Assembly: GCA_016647705.1 (NCBI GenBank)
Contig: CM028327.1
Location: forward strand, 43,898,017-43,962,016
Source: Eucommia ulmoides
Lineage: Eukaryota > Streptophyta > Magnoliopsida > Garryales > Eucommiaceae
DNA: 64,000 nt
Direction: 5' to 3'
Shown here: positions 45,167-57,500 of the stretch, piece by piece
Layout: every line of letters starts with the position of its first letter
Numbering within the stretch: position 1 is the stretch's first letter
The notes under the pieces: generated by a model
Databases searched by the model: none
Told to the model about the DNA's origin: nothing
What the model saw: the letters and a program-made list of their open reading frames with translations, nothing else
Made by a program: the position numbers and the translations under genes

Positions 45167-48100
45167 ATGGATAGCCAAGATCAAAGAAAGATGGTTCCAT
45201 CAGGTTAGACTACTCCCTTTTCCTCTCCTGGATGTTCATCTTTTGCTTATCCTCACTCTCTCTAGATATCATTGATTATCTTGAGCATATCGATGTCCTT
45301 TTTTTTTTTTTTTTTGGTCTTTAACTCCATGTTTTATTGATGAATTTTGTTTCTCTATGACTTGATCTCTCTATCTTCTTTGTCTCTTGTTGTCTGCTTT
45401 CCCTATGATGATTTCCTAGAGATCTTGGTTTTATCAATTGCTCGCTGCCAACCCCCCCCCCCCACCCCCTCACACACGGACTAATAATCCTTTAATTCAC
45501 CTACACTTCATCTCATGGTCTTCTTTCAAACTCAAGAGGTGTTTGTCCGGTTAGCAAAAGAGGTGCCCTTTTCTTGTCGAGAAGCACTTCCGGAATTTAA
45601 TCTTGAATATATCATGCCGACGTGGGGAGTGTCCCTTAAGATCGCCCGGTACACATCTTAATGTAAAACTAAAAAAAAAAGTAAAAAAGAAAAAGAAGTC
45701 TTCTTTCAGGTGGGTGTCCTGGTTGTTCTGTTCAATCGTTAAAACTGAATTATGGGTAGATGTAGATTATGAAGGGGATTTATTAATGAATTTAAAGTAA
45801 AATTAAATAAAATAAATCTATATAATAAGTTACGACACTCGTAAAGAGTATAATGTTTTACACTGTTAAATTAAACTAATCCCACCATCTTATAGAATTG
45901 GGGTCAAGTTGTAACAGTGCTTTTAGGTACAAGAAAACACTATATAACAACACTAGTGTCTGTGTGTGTGTATATGTGTGAGAACTAATCTAAAGGTGCT
46001 TCTTTGCTTTTAAGAACAATTGGTGGTCCTAATTGCATTTCTATTCCCAAAATTATTGAGAACGAAAAATAATTATCATCTTATCTTTTGGGAGTAGAAA
46101 CAGAAAAACAAAAAAGCTACCTCAGTTGCTCACTGCACTCTCTCTATATATCTGTCTCTGTCACACAGTAACAATCCTTTGCTTCGCCTACACTTCATCT
46201 AATTTGTCTTCTTTTCAAAAGGCTTTCATGGTGGATGTTTTATCCATTAGTCAAGAGTGAATTTTGGGTAGTTGGAGATTTTGAAGGGGATTTTTTTTTC
46301 ATGGATTTTTCAGGGCATGATGGTCATGGGATGCACATATGTCACAGATGTGGGTGGCCATTTCCGAATCCACACCCTAGTTCCAAACACCGGCGAGCCC
46401 ACAAGAGAGTATGTGGAACCATTGAAGGGTATAAGATAGAAGGCTCGGAGGTAAATCCCCAGTTGGGTGTTTCGGACGATGAACACTCTGATGAAGAGCG
46501 TCGTCAAACTTCTGGTGAGATTTTATCTTAAGACTGTATTTGGATAAGGAATTTGATAAATTTCGTTTGATTCAGAAATTATGGGATTGTGAAATTTTTA
46601 AAATTTTAGGATTCCGTTATTTGCAAATGTGTTGTTTATATATATAACCAACACATCTTGGAAGGTTACTCCATTGTGACCTAAAGGTACCGGGTTCAAA
46701 TCTTGGAAACAATCTCTATGTATACAGAAGTAAAGCTACAATTGCATACATGTGACCCTCCCGAAACCCCGCAATGGCGGAAGCCTTCCGTGCACTGTGC
46801 TGCCTTTTATATATATATATATATTTAGAATTTTATTGATATGGTTTCAACCCATGATGAAGAAGTATGCATTATTGAGGAGTTTAGGGGTACATGGAAA
46901 AGCCATTTTATTTTTACCTCATTAAATCCCATTTCGAAGCTTCAAATAATTTTGCAAAATCCTTTATGAAGTAGCCAAACAAGGAATGTTAAACTTAAGT
47001 ATTTAGAAATCGCTTTTCCGACTCAAATCCTCTCAAGATCCTTAAACAAACACACCCTTAAAGTACGTTCATGTTTTTCTTCTGGTTTAGTTAGTTTTTT
47101 TTATTGAATTGAATTATGTATGTATTGGTGATTGGGATTGTTTGAAGCTCTGAAACTTGAGAAGACAAGCGCTAAAGAAATAAGTAGTGCTGGAATTGGT
47201 GAGGGCTCGACTGGCTCGGAAAAGCAAGTCTTTTTGGATGCTAATACTGAATTTTCGGACAGCGCTGCTGCGGTTAGTCCCGGGATTGAGAAGATTGTAG
47301 AGAAAAATCAGAGCGATACTCGAGCAGTGACTGTTGAAGTAATAAGTGGTAAGCATTTAATGAGATTAATGTTTTGTTGATATTAGCTAGTTCTTGAACT
47401 TGTTCATTGAATGCTGCCTTTTAGGGGTATTTAAAAGATTTTTTTAATTAATTTTAAAAGGAAGTTATTGGTTTAGGGGTTGGAATATGAAAAACAAGAT
47501 ACTAAAGAAGTTACTCTTATTTATGGTATCATAACTAACATGTTAGGTTGTGTTTGGTTTCATGGAATTGGATTCCCCGAATTGGAATTAGAAATGAACA
47601 CGTTAGGTGGCGTTTGGTTAGTGTTTTTGCTCATTTGACTCTATTTCCAATAAAATGGGATGGAAATTTTGTTTCTGTTCTTGAGTATTTTGGGAATAGA
47701 AACATGTTTGGTAACGACCATTGTCCTGAAATTGTTTGTTTTAATTTATTATAACAGAAATACGTTTTGTTGCAATATTTGTTCTTTTTTTACCTTTAAA
47801 TGTATAGTGGCCGGCGGGGTGGTTGTGGAAATAGTTTTGTGGGATTGTGGGCTCAAGCTAAAGCAGGAGAGGAGAGTAAGATTTTTGGTTCCCCTTCTCA
47901 GATTCTTAAGGAATTTTGGAATTACTCCCAAATTTTTGGAAACAGTAGGAATAGGAACATATTTACCAAACACATTTCTGTATATTAATCTCAAAATTTT
48001 GGGCGCGAGAACAGAAATCAAGGAACGTAAACAGTAAACAAAATTTTGTTGCTCCCAAACGCTGCCTTAGATTACTTATGTTGGTAGATTTTGTTATTTA

Positions 48101-51100
48101 TTGTTCAATTTTGGCTTTATTTATATTCGTTTCCTAAATAAATAAATTTCTTGATCTTCAACTCACTCTTTGAGGGTATATGTTACAATATGTTTACCGT
48201 TTTCACTACCATATTCATGTTTTATGCAGCAGACTAGCGATTTGGGCACACTCGATTCGTGTGCAAATTTTATGAACAACAAAAAAATAAATTATAAACT
48301 ATTTTTGGATGTGCATGGGTATTATGGGTATTTCACATGTTGATTCTCTCACTTTTACGTTTCATGCAGATACTAACTACTATGTCGTATAGCTAAAATT
48401 TCACTATATATTCATGTTTCATGCAACATACTAGCGACTTGGGCAAACTCGATTCGGTGCAAATTCTATAAACAACGAAATAAATTAAATAACTATTTTT
48501 GAATATGCATATTAGGGGGTATTATGGGTATTTCACATGTTGATACTCTTCACTTTTATTTTTCAACAGAGAGTAGCCGAACTTACAATTCTGAGGCAGC
48601 TCTTGAAAAAGCGAGTTCCGCGAGCGAAGAAGTAGTCGTCCCCATTGAATCTGAGAAAACGAATTCGAATATTGAGAGTGAAGTAGACCAATCTTCAATC
48701 AAACATATCGAGTTGGAAGGAAAAGAAGAACATACCGTCGATAATGAGGAGAATCGCTTGTTTTTGGTGACCAAAGATTTGCCTGTTCTAGACGACCCCG
48801 AGATTATGATTGAAGATTTCAAGGACCATAAGAAAGTTGTTTCTACCCCTCCTCTTGACCTCGACACCGCCAAAACTAAGCCTGTGGAAGATGAAAATGA
48901 AGATAATGACCGTTATACCCCTGAGTCTGCAGAAAAATACGTTTCCTTGTCTGAAGTTGATCGAAATAGTAATGCAAACGAAGGAGAACGTAAAAAAACT
49001 ACTAAACCTGTTGAAGATGAGATAGCTAAAGCTGAAAAGCACGTTGGAGATGGAAACGAAGAGAATGTCCATTATACCCCTGAGTCGGCTGAAAAAAACA
49101 TTCCCTTGTCTGAAGTTGATCCAATTAGTAATGAAAACAAAGGAGAACGTGAAAAAACTACTAAACCTGTGGAAGATGAGATAGCTAAAGTTGAAAAGCA
49201 CGTTGGAGATGGAAATGAAGAGAATATCCTTTATACCCCCGTGTCGGCTGAAAAAAACATTCCCTTGTCTGAAGTTGATCCAAATAGTAATGAAAACGAA
49301 GGAGAACGTGAAAAAACTACTAAGCCTGTGGAAGAAGAGATAGATAAAGCTGAGAAGCACGTTGGAGATGGGAATGAAGAGAATGTCCATTATGCCCCTG
49401 AGTCTGCGGAAAAAAACGTTCCCTTGTCTGAAGTTGAACCAAAAAGTAATGAAAACGAAGGAGAACGTGAAAAAACTACAGAACCTGTGGAAGATGAGAT
49501 AAGTAAAGCTCAGAAGCATGTTGGAGATGGAAATGAAGTGAATGACCGTTATACCCCTGAGTCGGCTGAAAAAACAGTTCCCTTGTCTGAAGTTGATCCA
49601 AATAGTAATGTAAACAAAGGAGATCATGAAAAAACTGAAACTGAAATTTGTGTGGTGGAGAAGGAAACAGACTTATTTGCTCCACAATTTTCAGATCAAA
49701 ATGACCCTTATACCCCGGAGTCAGCCGAAAAAAAGGTTCCATTGTCTGAAGTTGATTCAAAAAGTAATGAAAACAAAGGAGAACGTGAAATAACTGGAAC
49801 TGAAGTGTGTGTGGTGGAGAAGGAAACAGACTTATTTGCTCCACAATTTTCAGATCAAAATGTCCATTATACCCCTGAGTCAGCAGAAAAAATTGTTCCC
49901 CTGTCCAAAGAGTATATTGCTCCTCGGGACTCAAAAGAAAGTCCAGAGCAAAATGACGATAAATCCATAAAAGGGCTTGAAAACAATGGTGAGACTGAAG
50001 TGACGGTAGAGTGTGCTGGGGATGTAAATGATGTGGCAGCATCGGATAAGATTTCTGAAAGCCTTGTTTTGAAAGAGCCCGAGCCTTTACCCGTTGAAGA
50101 CAAGCTCAATAAACAGAAATGTGATGCTTCTGCTGCAGATATATCGGTTGATTCAGCTAGCCAAACTGATAGCCTGGAAGGTAACTGGGGATCAGCTTCA
50201 GGTACCCCCCCCCCCCCATTATTTCACCTTTCCCTTTGTCACCGTTTGGTAACACTTTTTATTTTTATTTTAAAAATACTTTTTAAAAGCAAAAATATTA
50301 ATTAAACAAAAAAAAATACTTTTACTTGGAAGTAAATATAAAAACATATTTAGTAGTCTAGGGATTATGTCATGATTTTATCCAAATAATTGATCTATTA
50401 GTCCAATATATATATATATATATATATATAAGGGCAGCCCAGTGTTTATGTGTGGGGTCTGACTACTTGGGTTTATTATACGCGGCCTTACTTTACTTTG
50501 CAAGAGGTTATTTCCACAACTCGAACCTGTAACCACTAGATCACATGGCTACAACTTCTGCCGTTATGCCAAGGCTCCCCTTCAAAATATATATAGATAG
50601 ATAGATAGATGTTTGAAAAAGATGTCGATGGAATCGTCCTAGTCCATTGTCATCCATCAATCTCTTATAATATAAAAATAAAAAATAACTATTTTTCGCT
50701 TTCTTGAAAAAGTACTTAAAATCATATTTTTAATTTTATATTTTATTTTTGAAAGTACATTTTAAGTGCAAAACAAACACTACCTATAAAAATGAAAACC
50801 CATAAAGTATTTTTAGAAAGTGTGACCAATCGGTGCCTTATTTTTACTTTCCTCCCCAACCAACAATGAGATTTTTTTTTTCCTTGCTTAGTTTCTATAG
50901 CTGCATTAGTTAGTTATTTATCATGAAGACTTATGTGTTCATCTCTCGACTGATGTTTCTTTTTTTTCTATGGACGGAACAGCCCTTTCCTTCCAGTCAG
51001 ATGCACCAGCTGCTGTGGATACTGAAACAACACAGGAAAAAACTGAGAAGCCCGAACCAGAAAAGCCTCAAGTTGCAACTGAGGGACAGCTTTCAGACAA

Positions 51101-51389
51101 ATCAGAAGCTTTCAGACAAACCACAGGGATAAAACATACTCCTTTGATGAATCTCCTAGGCGAAACAAAGACAGAGTCCAAACCGAATTCAGACAACCCA
51201 AAACAAACTCAAGCCGTTGCTGAGGATAAAAAGGCTGCTGCAACAGCTGTTGATGATCAGGCTGCCAAGAGGGAGATGGAAAAGGAATATAATTCTCCGG
51301 CAAAGTATCCCACTGATACCAAGGGGAAGAGGAAAGCGAAGGGAAAGCCTTATTGGGTACCGTTTGTTTGCTGTTCTTCAGTAAATTAG
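45167..51389 (+). CDS. C2H2 zinc-finger protein of unknown function with expanded acidic repeats
   Basis: Five exons: 45167-45203, 46314-46514, 47148-47348, 48570-50201, 50983-51389, every intron in phase 1, 825 codons plus stop. Exon 2 encodes one C2H2 finger, ICHRCGWPFPNPHPSSKHRR with Cys22, Cys25, His38 and His42, in a context (GHGMHICHRCGWPFPNPHPS, KHRRAHKRVCGTIEGYK) I recall from a conserved but uncharacterised plant family. Residues about 250-600 are tandem Glu/Lys-rich repeats up to 53 residues long around YTPESAEK and PLSEVDPNSNENEGERE. The C-terminus is KGKPYWVPFVCCSSVN. The middle is predicted disordered. Function unknown; a nucleic-acid or protein-binding role for the finger is a guess. 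An alternative donor in exon 4 at 50180 keeps the same phase. Convergent with PRD1. Confidence 0.85.
45470..46313 (+). repeat. Direct duplication within intron 1 of the C2H2-finger gene
   Basis: 45482-45530 plus 45700-45798 match 46165-46313. Shared pieces are AATCCTTT, CCTACACTTCATCT, TCTTCTTTC, and then GAATT(A/T)TGGGTAG...GATTTTGAAGGGGATTT just before exon 2. The first copy is split by about 150 bp of unrelated sequence. The end of the second copy is the exon 2 acceptor region. Confidence 0.75.
46529..47060. mobile_element. MITE family L in intron 2, host of an Au SINE
   Basis: TAAGACTGTATTTGGATAAGG at the left and CCTTAAACAAACACACCCTTA at the right are inverted ends. The SINE at 46650-46808 is inserted in it. 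The left end is only 15 bp from the exon 2 donor. Confidence 0.75.
46650..46808 (+). mobile_element. Au-type SINE
   Basis: GTTACTCCATTGTGACCTAA, the B-box-like GGGTTCAAATC, TTGGAAACAATCTCT, then ACATGTGACCCTCCCGAAACCC and GTGCACTGTGCTGCC ending in a T-run. This is the Au SINE layout, with the far 5' end degraded. Confidence 0.8.
47545..47603. mobile_element. MITE family B, left half only
   Basis: GGTTGTGTTTGGTTTCATGG followed by CGAATTGGAATTAGAAATGAACACG matches the left half of family B. The right half is missing and MITE family A starts directly after it. Confidence 0.65.
47604..48068. mobile_element. MITE family A copy 3, intron 3 of the C2H2-finger gene
   Basis: GGTGGCGTTTGGTTAGTGTTT at the left, AACGCTGCC at the right and TTA on both sides. 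The interior shares AACATGTTTGGTAACGACCA, TCAGATTCTTAAGGAATTTTG and TTTACCAAACACATTTC with the other copies. Confidence 0.85.
48215..48569 (+). repeat. Tandem duplication (197-bp spacing) ending at the exon 4 acceptor
   Basis: CTAGCGATTTGGGCACACTCGATTC at 48234 and CTAGCGACTTGGGCAAACTCGATTC-like sequence at 48431, both followed by GTATTATGGGTATTTCACATG and a pyrimidine tract. The second copy ends in the true acceptor TTTTTCAACAG. The first ends in TTTCATGCAG (48369), a plausible decoy. Confidence 0.85.
48890..49915 (+). repeat. In-frame coding tandem repeat, 159-bp unit (53 aa)
   Basis: Four consecutive 159-bp units plus flanking shorter or variant units encode (Y)TPESAEK...PLSEVD...NENEGERE...KPVEDEI...KHVGDGNEEN. 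Seven YTPESAEK-type cores are present. The last two share a different linker containing ETDLFAPQFSDQN. High similarity between units suggests recent or homogenised expansion. The opposite strand has a long open frame here that is only a by-product of the repeat. Confidence 0.95.
50238..50840. mobile_element. MITE family I copy 2, intron 4, host of an Au SINE
   Basis: TCACCGTTTGGTAACACTTTT at the left and AAAGTGTGACCAATCGGTGCC at the right are inverted ends. AAAAGTA/TACTTTT-rich arms surround the SINE at 50431-50581. The element begins about 36 bp after the exon 4 donor. Confidence 0.8.
50431..50581 (-). mobile_element. Au-type SINE, near full length
   Basis: On the minus strand it reads GGGAGCCTTGGCATAACGGC (A-box region), GTTACAGGTTCGAGTTGTGG (B box), AACCTCTTGCAAAG, AAGGCCGCGTATAATA and CACTGGGCTGCCC. 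It ends in T followed by a (TA)n tract, as usual for Au SINEs, which lack a poly-A tail. Confidence 0.92.
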
Positions 51390-51536
51390 GTCATCCAATA
51401 CCCTATTTTTCCGTATGGATATATGAAAGAACACAAATAACACACTTTTTTTTTTCTCTTTTGTAAGATTGTGAATGTTCATTGTTTTGTTGTGCTTATG
51501 TTAATAGTATTTGTGCTGGCTTTACTACCTTTCATA

Positions 51537-54500
51537 TTAGCTGTCATCTTGTTCCATCATGCTCTTGCAGAACAGTTCAATCTCCTCTAACAATTTCTTA
51601 TTACTGCTTCGGGATTCTGTGGGATCTGTGCCTGGGGATGAGACTAGGTTGATTAGAAAATTACGCACTTCTGGTAAATTTTTATGGGCGATGACAACTT
51701 TCTCTGGATTGTCCTCAGTGCTGCTCATGTTATGACTGTCTTCTGCGTAGATACATTTTCTACACGCCTGCAATGTACAAGAGTGTTAATTTTTTTAAAC
51801 GGTTACATATGGTCCTCAATTTTTTAATTTATTTATCCTATTTATAGAGGAATTTGGTCAGTTAACATTAACTATGACACCCACCGTTGCCTCTGCCTAT
51901 TACCCAAAATTCGGCCTCCGGTGGTTGGCCAATAGCCGGACTCCAACCGTCAATTGCAGCTTTCGAACCGCGGGTTGCTGGAATCCGACTGTTATTGTCG
52001 GAATCCGGTCGCCGGCTTCCGACTGCGGGCTTCTAGTTACCGGATGCCGGATTCCAACTGTTGTTTCTGGAATCCGCCCACCGGCGGTTGGCCAATCACC
52101 AGACCTCCGGTCGCCAATAGCCAAATCTCCACCGCCATGCACTGGACTACCACCGCCCGTCATCATCAACCACCGCATCAAATTACAAATTGTATATTTA
52201 GTTAGCATTAATTCGATAAATTCCACGTACTTAAGTTTAAATCGAAGACTAACAAATAAAGAACAAAATTAAAATAATATAATTGACTAGCTTCAAGAAC
52301 AATCTACTAGTTTTCCCATTTTCTTACTTTATACGGGCCAAAAAAAGAAAAAAAAATAAAGTAGCATTTTCTGTGTCTTCTGCAAGCTTAGGAGAAAGCG
52401 TAAGGACAAGTTAAGTAGTTGCGTGATATTCAGGATCGTCAAAGTCAAACAAAAGAGACATTCTAAGTTTTGATCTCTTTACTCCTATTGTGCAATTGAA
52501 GCCATGAAGAGAGGCAAGTACTTTTACCTGGAACACTCGATTTAGACCTGAGGTTTGCTCAGCCTTCAGGAACCCAGAATGCAGTAGCTCCCGAAATAAG
52601 ATAACTATTTCACTACTGAGATTACTTGCTGTCAAGTTTTGTATTATACCCGATATACAGGAATCATCAAACACAGAGGACATCCACTCCGGTATAGCCT
52701 GTTGTTTCAGCAACGCGACTGCTATATGAACTGCTGGCTTGTGATGAACCATGAACGATTTCGACACTAAACATGGAGCCGCCAAAGACATAGCTAGCTC
52801 CTCTATTATCAACCTGCACCAACCGCTTTTTCCAGAAACTCCGCCCTCCATGATAATTGACAAACATCGGGCACAGTTTAAGGCTACTCTAATATCACTG
52901 CAAAATACCTGGCCTTCCAATACCGCCAATACTGAAAGTAGATGCCCAGTGTTGCTTATTAGCTTGTCTGATTTTTGACTGAGCATCTCCAACAGGCAAT
53001 GAGAGGCAACCAGCTTGATCAGAGGGGACCCAAAATGGATTAATCTGCATAGCTCGCGGCAACGAATGCTTAAAAAGGATAAAGAGTTGGAGCCAGAGCC
53101 AGTATCGAGTAAATCTTGCCAGTTTAGAATCCCTGGAAGTACAACATGCACACTGATACACAGTAATATTAGTTCAAACAATAGCAATTTAATGCAAGGG
53201 CAAACACAAAAAAATTAGCAAGGGGAGGCATCTTATAAATAACAAAATAAAAATATTTTTAAAAAATTAATAAATAGAAATTATGTAAAATTATACATGC
53301 ACAAATTAAGTTTAACAATATCCTAGAAAATAGTAACGAAATTATTATAATCTGTAATGAATTTATCAATTGTTATAAGTAAAAAATATAAATTGAATTA
53401 GCTTATGTCTCACCCACTTTTTTTGGGGGGTAAAAATGTGCTCTGTTATAAAATTCATTCTTCTTAGTCTTTTATACGCAGTGTTTTTGTTTTGTTTTTT
53501 TTTCGCATGTGTATTAGTTAAACAAAATATTTAAATATAATATACTGTTTAATTTTAAAAAAAATAAAAAAATTGAGTGGGGGCAAGGCCCCAACTGGGC
53601 ACTACCTAGATCCTCCATTCATTGTATGTGTGTAAATTGGAAATTTTATCAGGAGGTGGCGTTTGGTATGTTTCTGCTTTTCCGTTTTCACTTCAAATAA
53701 ACTGAAATGAGAATTTTGTTCTTGTTCTGCAGTATTCTGAGAATAAAAACATGTTTGATAACAACCATTGTCTTGTAATTGTTTCTTTTAATTTATGAGA
53801 ACAGAAACAAGAAATACGTATAATTGCAATAGTTGTTTTTTTTTTTTTTTTTTTTTTAACGTATGGTGACCGACTAGGTGATAGTAGGAATAATTTTGTG
53901 GGAGTGAATAGAAATCAACATTTTTTTGTTTCTCAGATTCTTAAAGAAATTATGAATTACTTCCAAAATTTTGGGAATAGAAATGTGTTTACCAAACTCA
54001 TTAAATTATATTAGTCCCAAATTTTTGGGAGCAAGAACAGAAATCAGGGAACAGAAACAGTAACCAAACAGGGCTTCACTCACCTTGTCAAAGAAAAGTA
54101 TAGTAGTAAAAGCAGGAAAATCAGGGTTTCTCCAGTTTTTGTTCCCTCGTCGTGATCAGCTAAAGCATGGCCCTTGGAACAATATGCCGAGACTGCAGTA
54201 CTAATCGTTGAGAAGAAAGGGTTACTCAGAAAAATTGTTTTTGAAGCTTCTACCATGGCTTTGTTTGTGGAGTGGTGCAAAACCAAGGTAAGAATGGCAA
54301 TCACCATGCAGGCTTCCTGAGTCCACCCATCTTGAGCAACTGTCTGGATTAGGTAGTCCATCAACTATATAATTTGAGAATATTAGCTTCAATTAGTTAC
54401 CAGTTATGCAATGTAAATGAGACTTTTTAAAGGGTTGTTTGGTTGAGAATTTCTCTAGTATTTTTCAGTTTTCAAAAACTCAAAAATTACTATTTGCTCT

Positions 54501-57500
54501 TTTAATACTTTTCCTTAGAAAATCAACGGGCCTAACTCACTCTCAAAAGACGTATTGAAAGAGGAGAATGCCCACACTTAATATATTGCTATGGATCAGG
54601 TAACACAGGTAATGTGGGATTTAACACGCCCCCTCACTCACAAGGTGAACTTTGACAAACCATTGTGAACGGATATCAAAGGGCCAAATATCAATGTGGG
54701 ATTCAATACGCACCCTCATGCACATGGAGGACTTTAACAAACCACTGCGAACGGATATCGAGGGCCCAACATTGATGTGGAATTCAATACGTCCAATATC
54801 AGATGAAAGACCTGGCTCTGATATCATGTAGAAAACTAATAGCCTAACTCACTCTCAAAATACGCCTTGTAAGAGGAGGATTGCCCTACACTTTATATAT
54901 TGCTATGGATAAGGTGACACAAGCAATGCAGGATTTTACATTCTTCCTCGCGCACACAAACCACTACAAACGCATATCGGAGAGTCCAATATCAATGTGG
55001 GATTCAACATTTTCAAAAACACAACTCCAAAGTTATTTTACAAAACAATTTTCTCGAAACTGAATTTGTTGCTTTTAATATTTTTTTCAAACCTAAACCG
55101 AACAACTTTTCACAATTTTCAAAAATTGTTTCCGAGAACTATTTTGAATTTTTTTTAAAACTCAACCAAATACGCCCTTAAAGGGTTAGGTAGTGTTTGG
55201 AAACACAAAATTGCAGCGCTTTGGAATTGGTATTACAAATGAACGCAATTAAAAAAACAAAACGTACCATGCGTTTATTTCTAATTCCAATTCCAATGTC
55301 TCAATTCAGTGCAACCAAACACTACCTCAACGTTATTTACCTTCATTGTAACTGCAAGCCAAGCTTCATCATCAGAGAGTGATTCAGGCTGTGCTGAACA
55401 TAGAATGCTGAAAATTAGTTGAGAAATAGCCACAAAAATCCGAGGGGAAGAAGAACACGTCCGGTGATAAAGATTCTGTATTGCACCACCTATCCCACGT
55501 AAATTCAATTGATCCGAAGAATCCGGATAGATATCAATGATCGCCAACAAGATATTCACCACCGCGATGATGTCATCCTCCCCCCCTTCCTTAGCGAGCT
55601 CTCTTAGTAAACATACAAAAACAATTGCTCCCAGGTTGTCTCCTGATGAGACCAACTCTGCAATGGCATGTACATCTATGTTCTGACTGATGTAGCCATG
55701 AACGGTTACATGGGTGTCATTATTCAAACTGTTACATCTGCAAAATTTCAGGATTTGATTAGACAATGAATTGCTGATTTTCTCTTGTTGAAACAGCCAT
55801 TTTAATGAGGTTGAATGAATTTTGGTGGAGAGAAAATCCCATTCTTTTTGAGTCATTAGCTGCAACATGATCCTTTCAGCCTCTGGACTGAAGGGAATTT
55901 GGTGGCTCATCTTTGGAGAGCCCCTATATAGACCGTAAAGACTTATTAATTGTTCCGTTGATACTGAATCGGAAGCCCCGTGAAGGAGGTCATTGCTGTT
56001 GCATAGGATGTATTGCTCTAGAGAAGCTAACATCATCTTTTCATCTGCAAGCCTGAGGAGGGGAGAAATCAGCAGGGTTAAATCTCATAAAAGGCAAAGG
56101 GGTGGTTAGTATATAGTAGTCTAACTTTCGCATTTTTAACAATGACATCTGCTTAGTTAATATTAGCCACCACTTGTTCCCAAACTCCGGTCCGTGGTGC
56201 CTGCCGTCGGATTCCGACATCCGGTGATTGGCCATCACCTGACCTCTGCCCACTACCACCACCAACTACCGCATTAAGTACAAATTCTATATGTAGTTAA
56301 TACTAACTCGACAGATTTAATATAGTTAATGTTAACTGAAGGATTAAAAACTATTCAAAGGATTGAAAGTAGGGTTATAAACAAGCCAAACCAAGCCAAG
56401 TAATAGACTAAAAGACATGCATACTTGCTTATTTATTTTGATTTTTAAACGAGACATGCTAAACATACCAAGTTCAAGTTCGGCTCATGTAAATATATCT
56501 GAGCTCAAGCTCGAACTCGAGCTCAAAAACATAAATAAGCTCGAAAACATAATTATATATTTAAATTAAAATATAATAGAATATATAAAAATATATATAT
56601 ATAGAATTTGTTCACAAACATATTCGAGTCCATATTCGAATTGTTCATGAACGTATTTGAGTTGTTTGTGAACAAAGCTCGCTTCGGCTCTAATATTGAA
56701 CGAATTGAGCACGAGCTCGGCTAATTTAATAAATAAGTAAGCTTTTTGGAGCCAAACTTGAGCTGTTTGCGAATAACTCGGTTCATTTAACATCCCTAAC
56801 TGAAAAATGAAGGGAAAAAAACTATGGTTAAAATAATAAAACAAACTAGTTTCACCAAAAGCAAACCTTCAAAGTAGAAGCAAGATGAAAAACATGGAAT
56901 TTTCGTTACCTATCATCATACAAGGAGCTGGCATATAGTATTAGCAAGACTGCATTTTGGCAAGAAAACAATTCTAGATTATGGGAGTTCTTCTGCCCCA
57001 ACAGGAACAACAAATCCATAGGATCAGATGGCAAATGCAGAGCGGCATCTCTAATGGGTTCACCGGAGTTACTCCCCAGAAGCACATCGACTATCGAACT
57101 GAACATCAAATAAACTCTGCATTTCATCCTGTCTGAAGGAAATAAGCCTAAGCATCCAAATGAAAAACTGAACCAAGAGGAAGATGCCAACAGATACGTG
57201 AATTCCTTGATTTGAGTATCAGAATCCTGAAGCAGTATAGAATGAAAAGTTTCAAGTACTCCCAGTGCAATGTCCTCTTCCATTTCATTAATGGCTTCCA
57301 TAAGCCAAGGCAGTAGATGTGTTTTACATACATCCAGGATGTAAATTCTCAACTCCATGTTACTGTAACTATATGCATATGCCTCTTTGAGTAAGTAGAG
57401 GGAGTGCAAAAGTTGAAGAGGATCTTTATCATAAAACCTTAAACAAGTCAATACGGCATGCTTTGATGCATCACAAACTGACGTCGCGAAATTTGAAGTT

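Noticed and set aside
48788-49627. 279-residue open frame opposite the C2H2 gene
   Set aside because: It is the antisense reading of the 159-bp coding repeats; its own repeats and composition follow from the sense strand.
51874-52272. Protein-coding frames in the last PRD1 intron
   Set aside because: They come from a CCG-word repeat that recurs at 56150-56345; flanking exons splice in frame around it.
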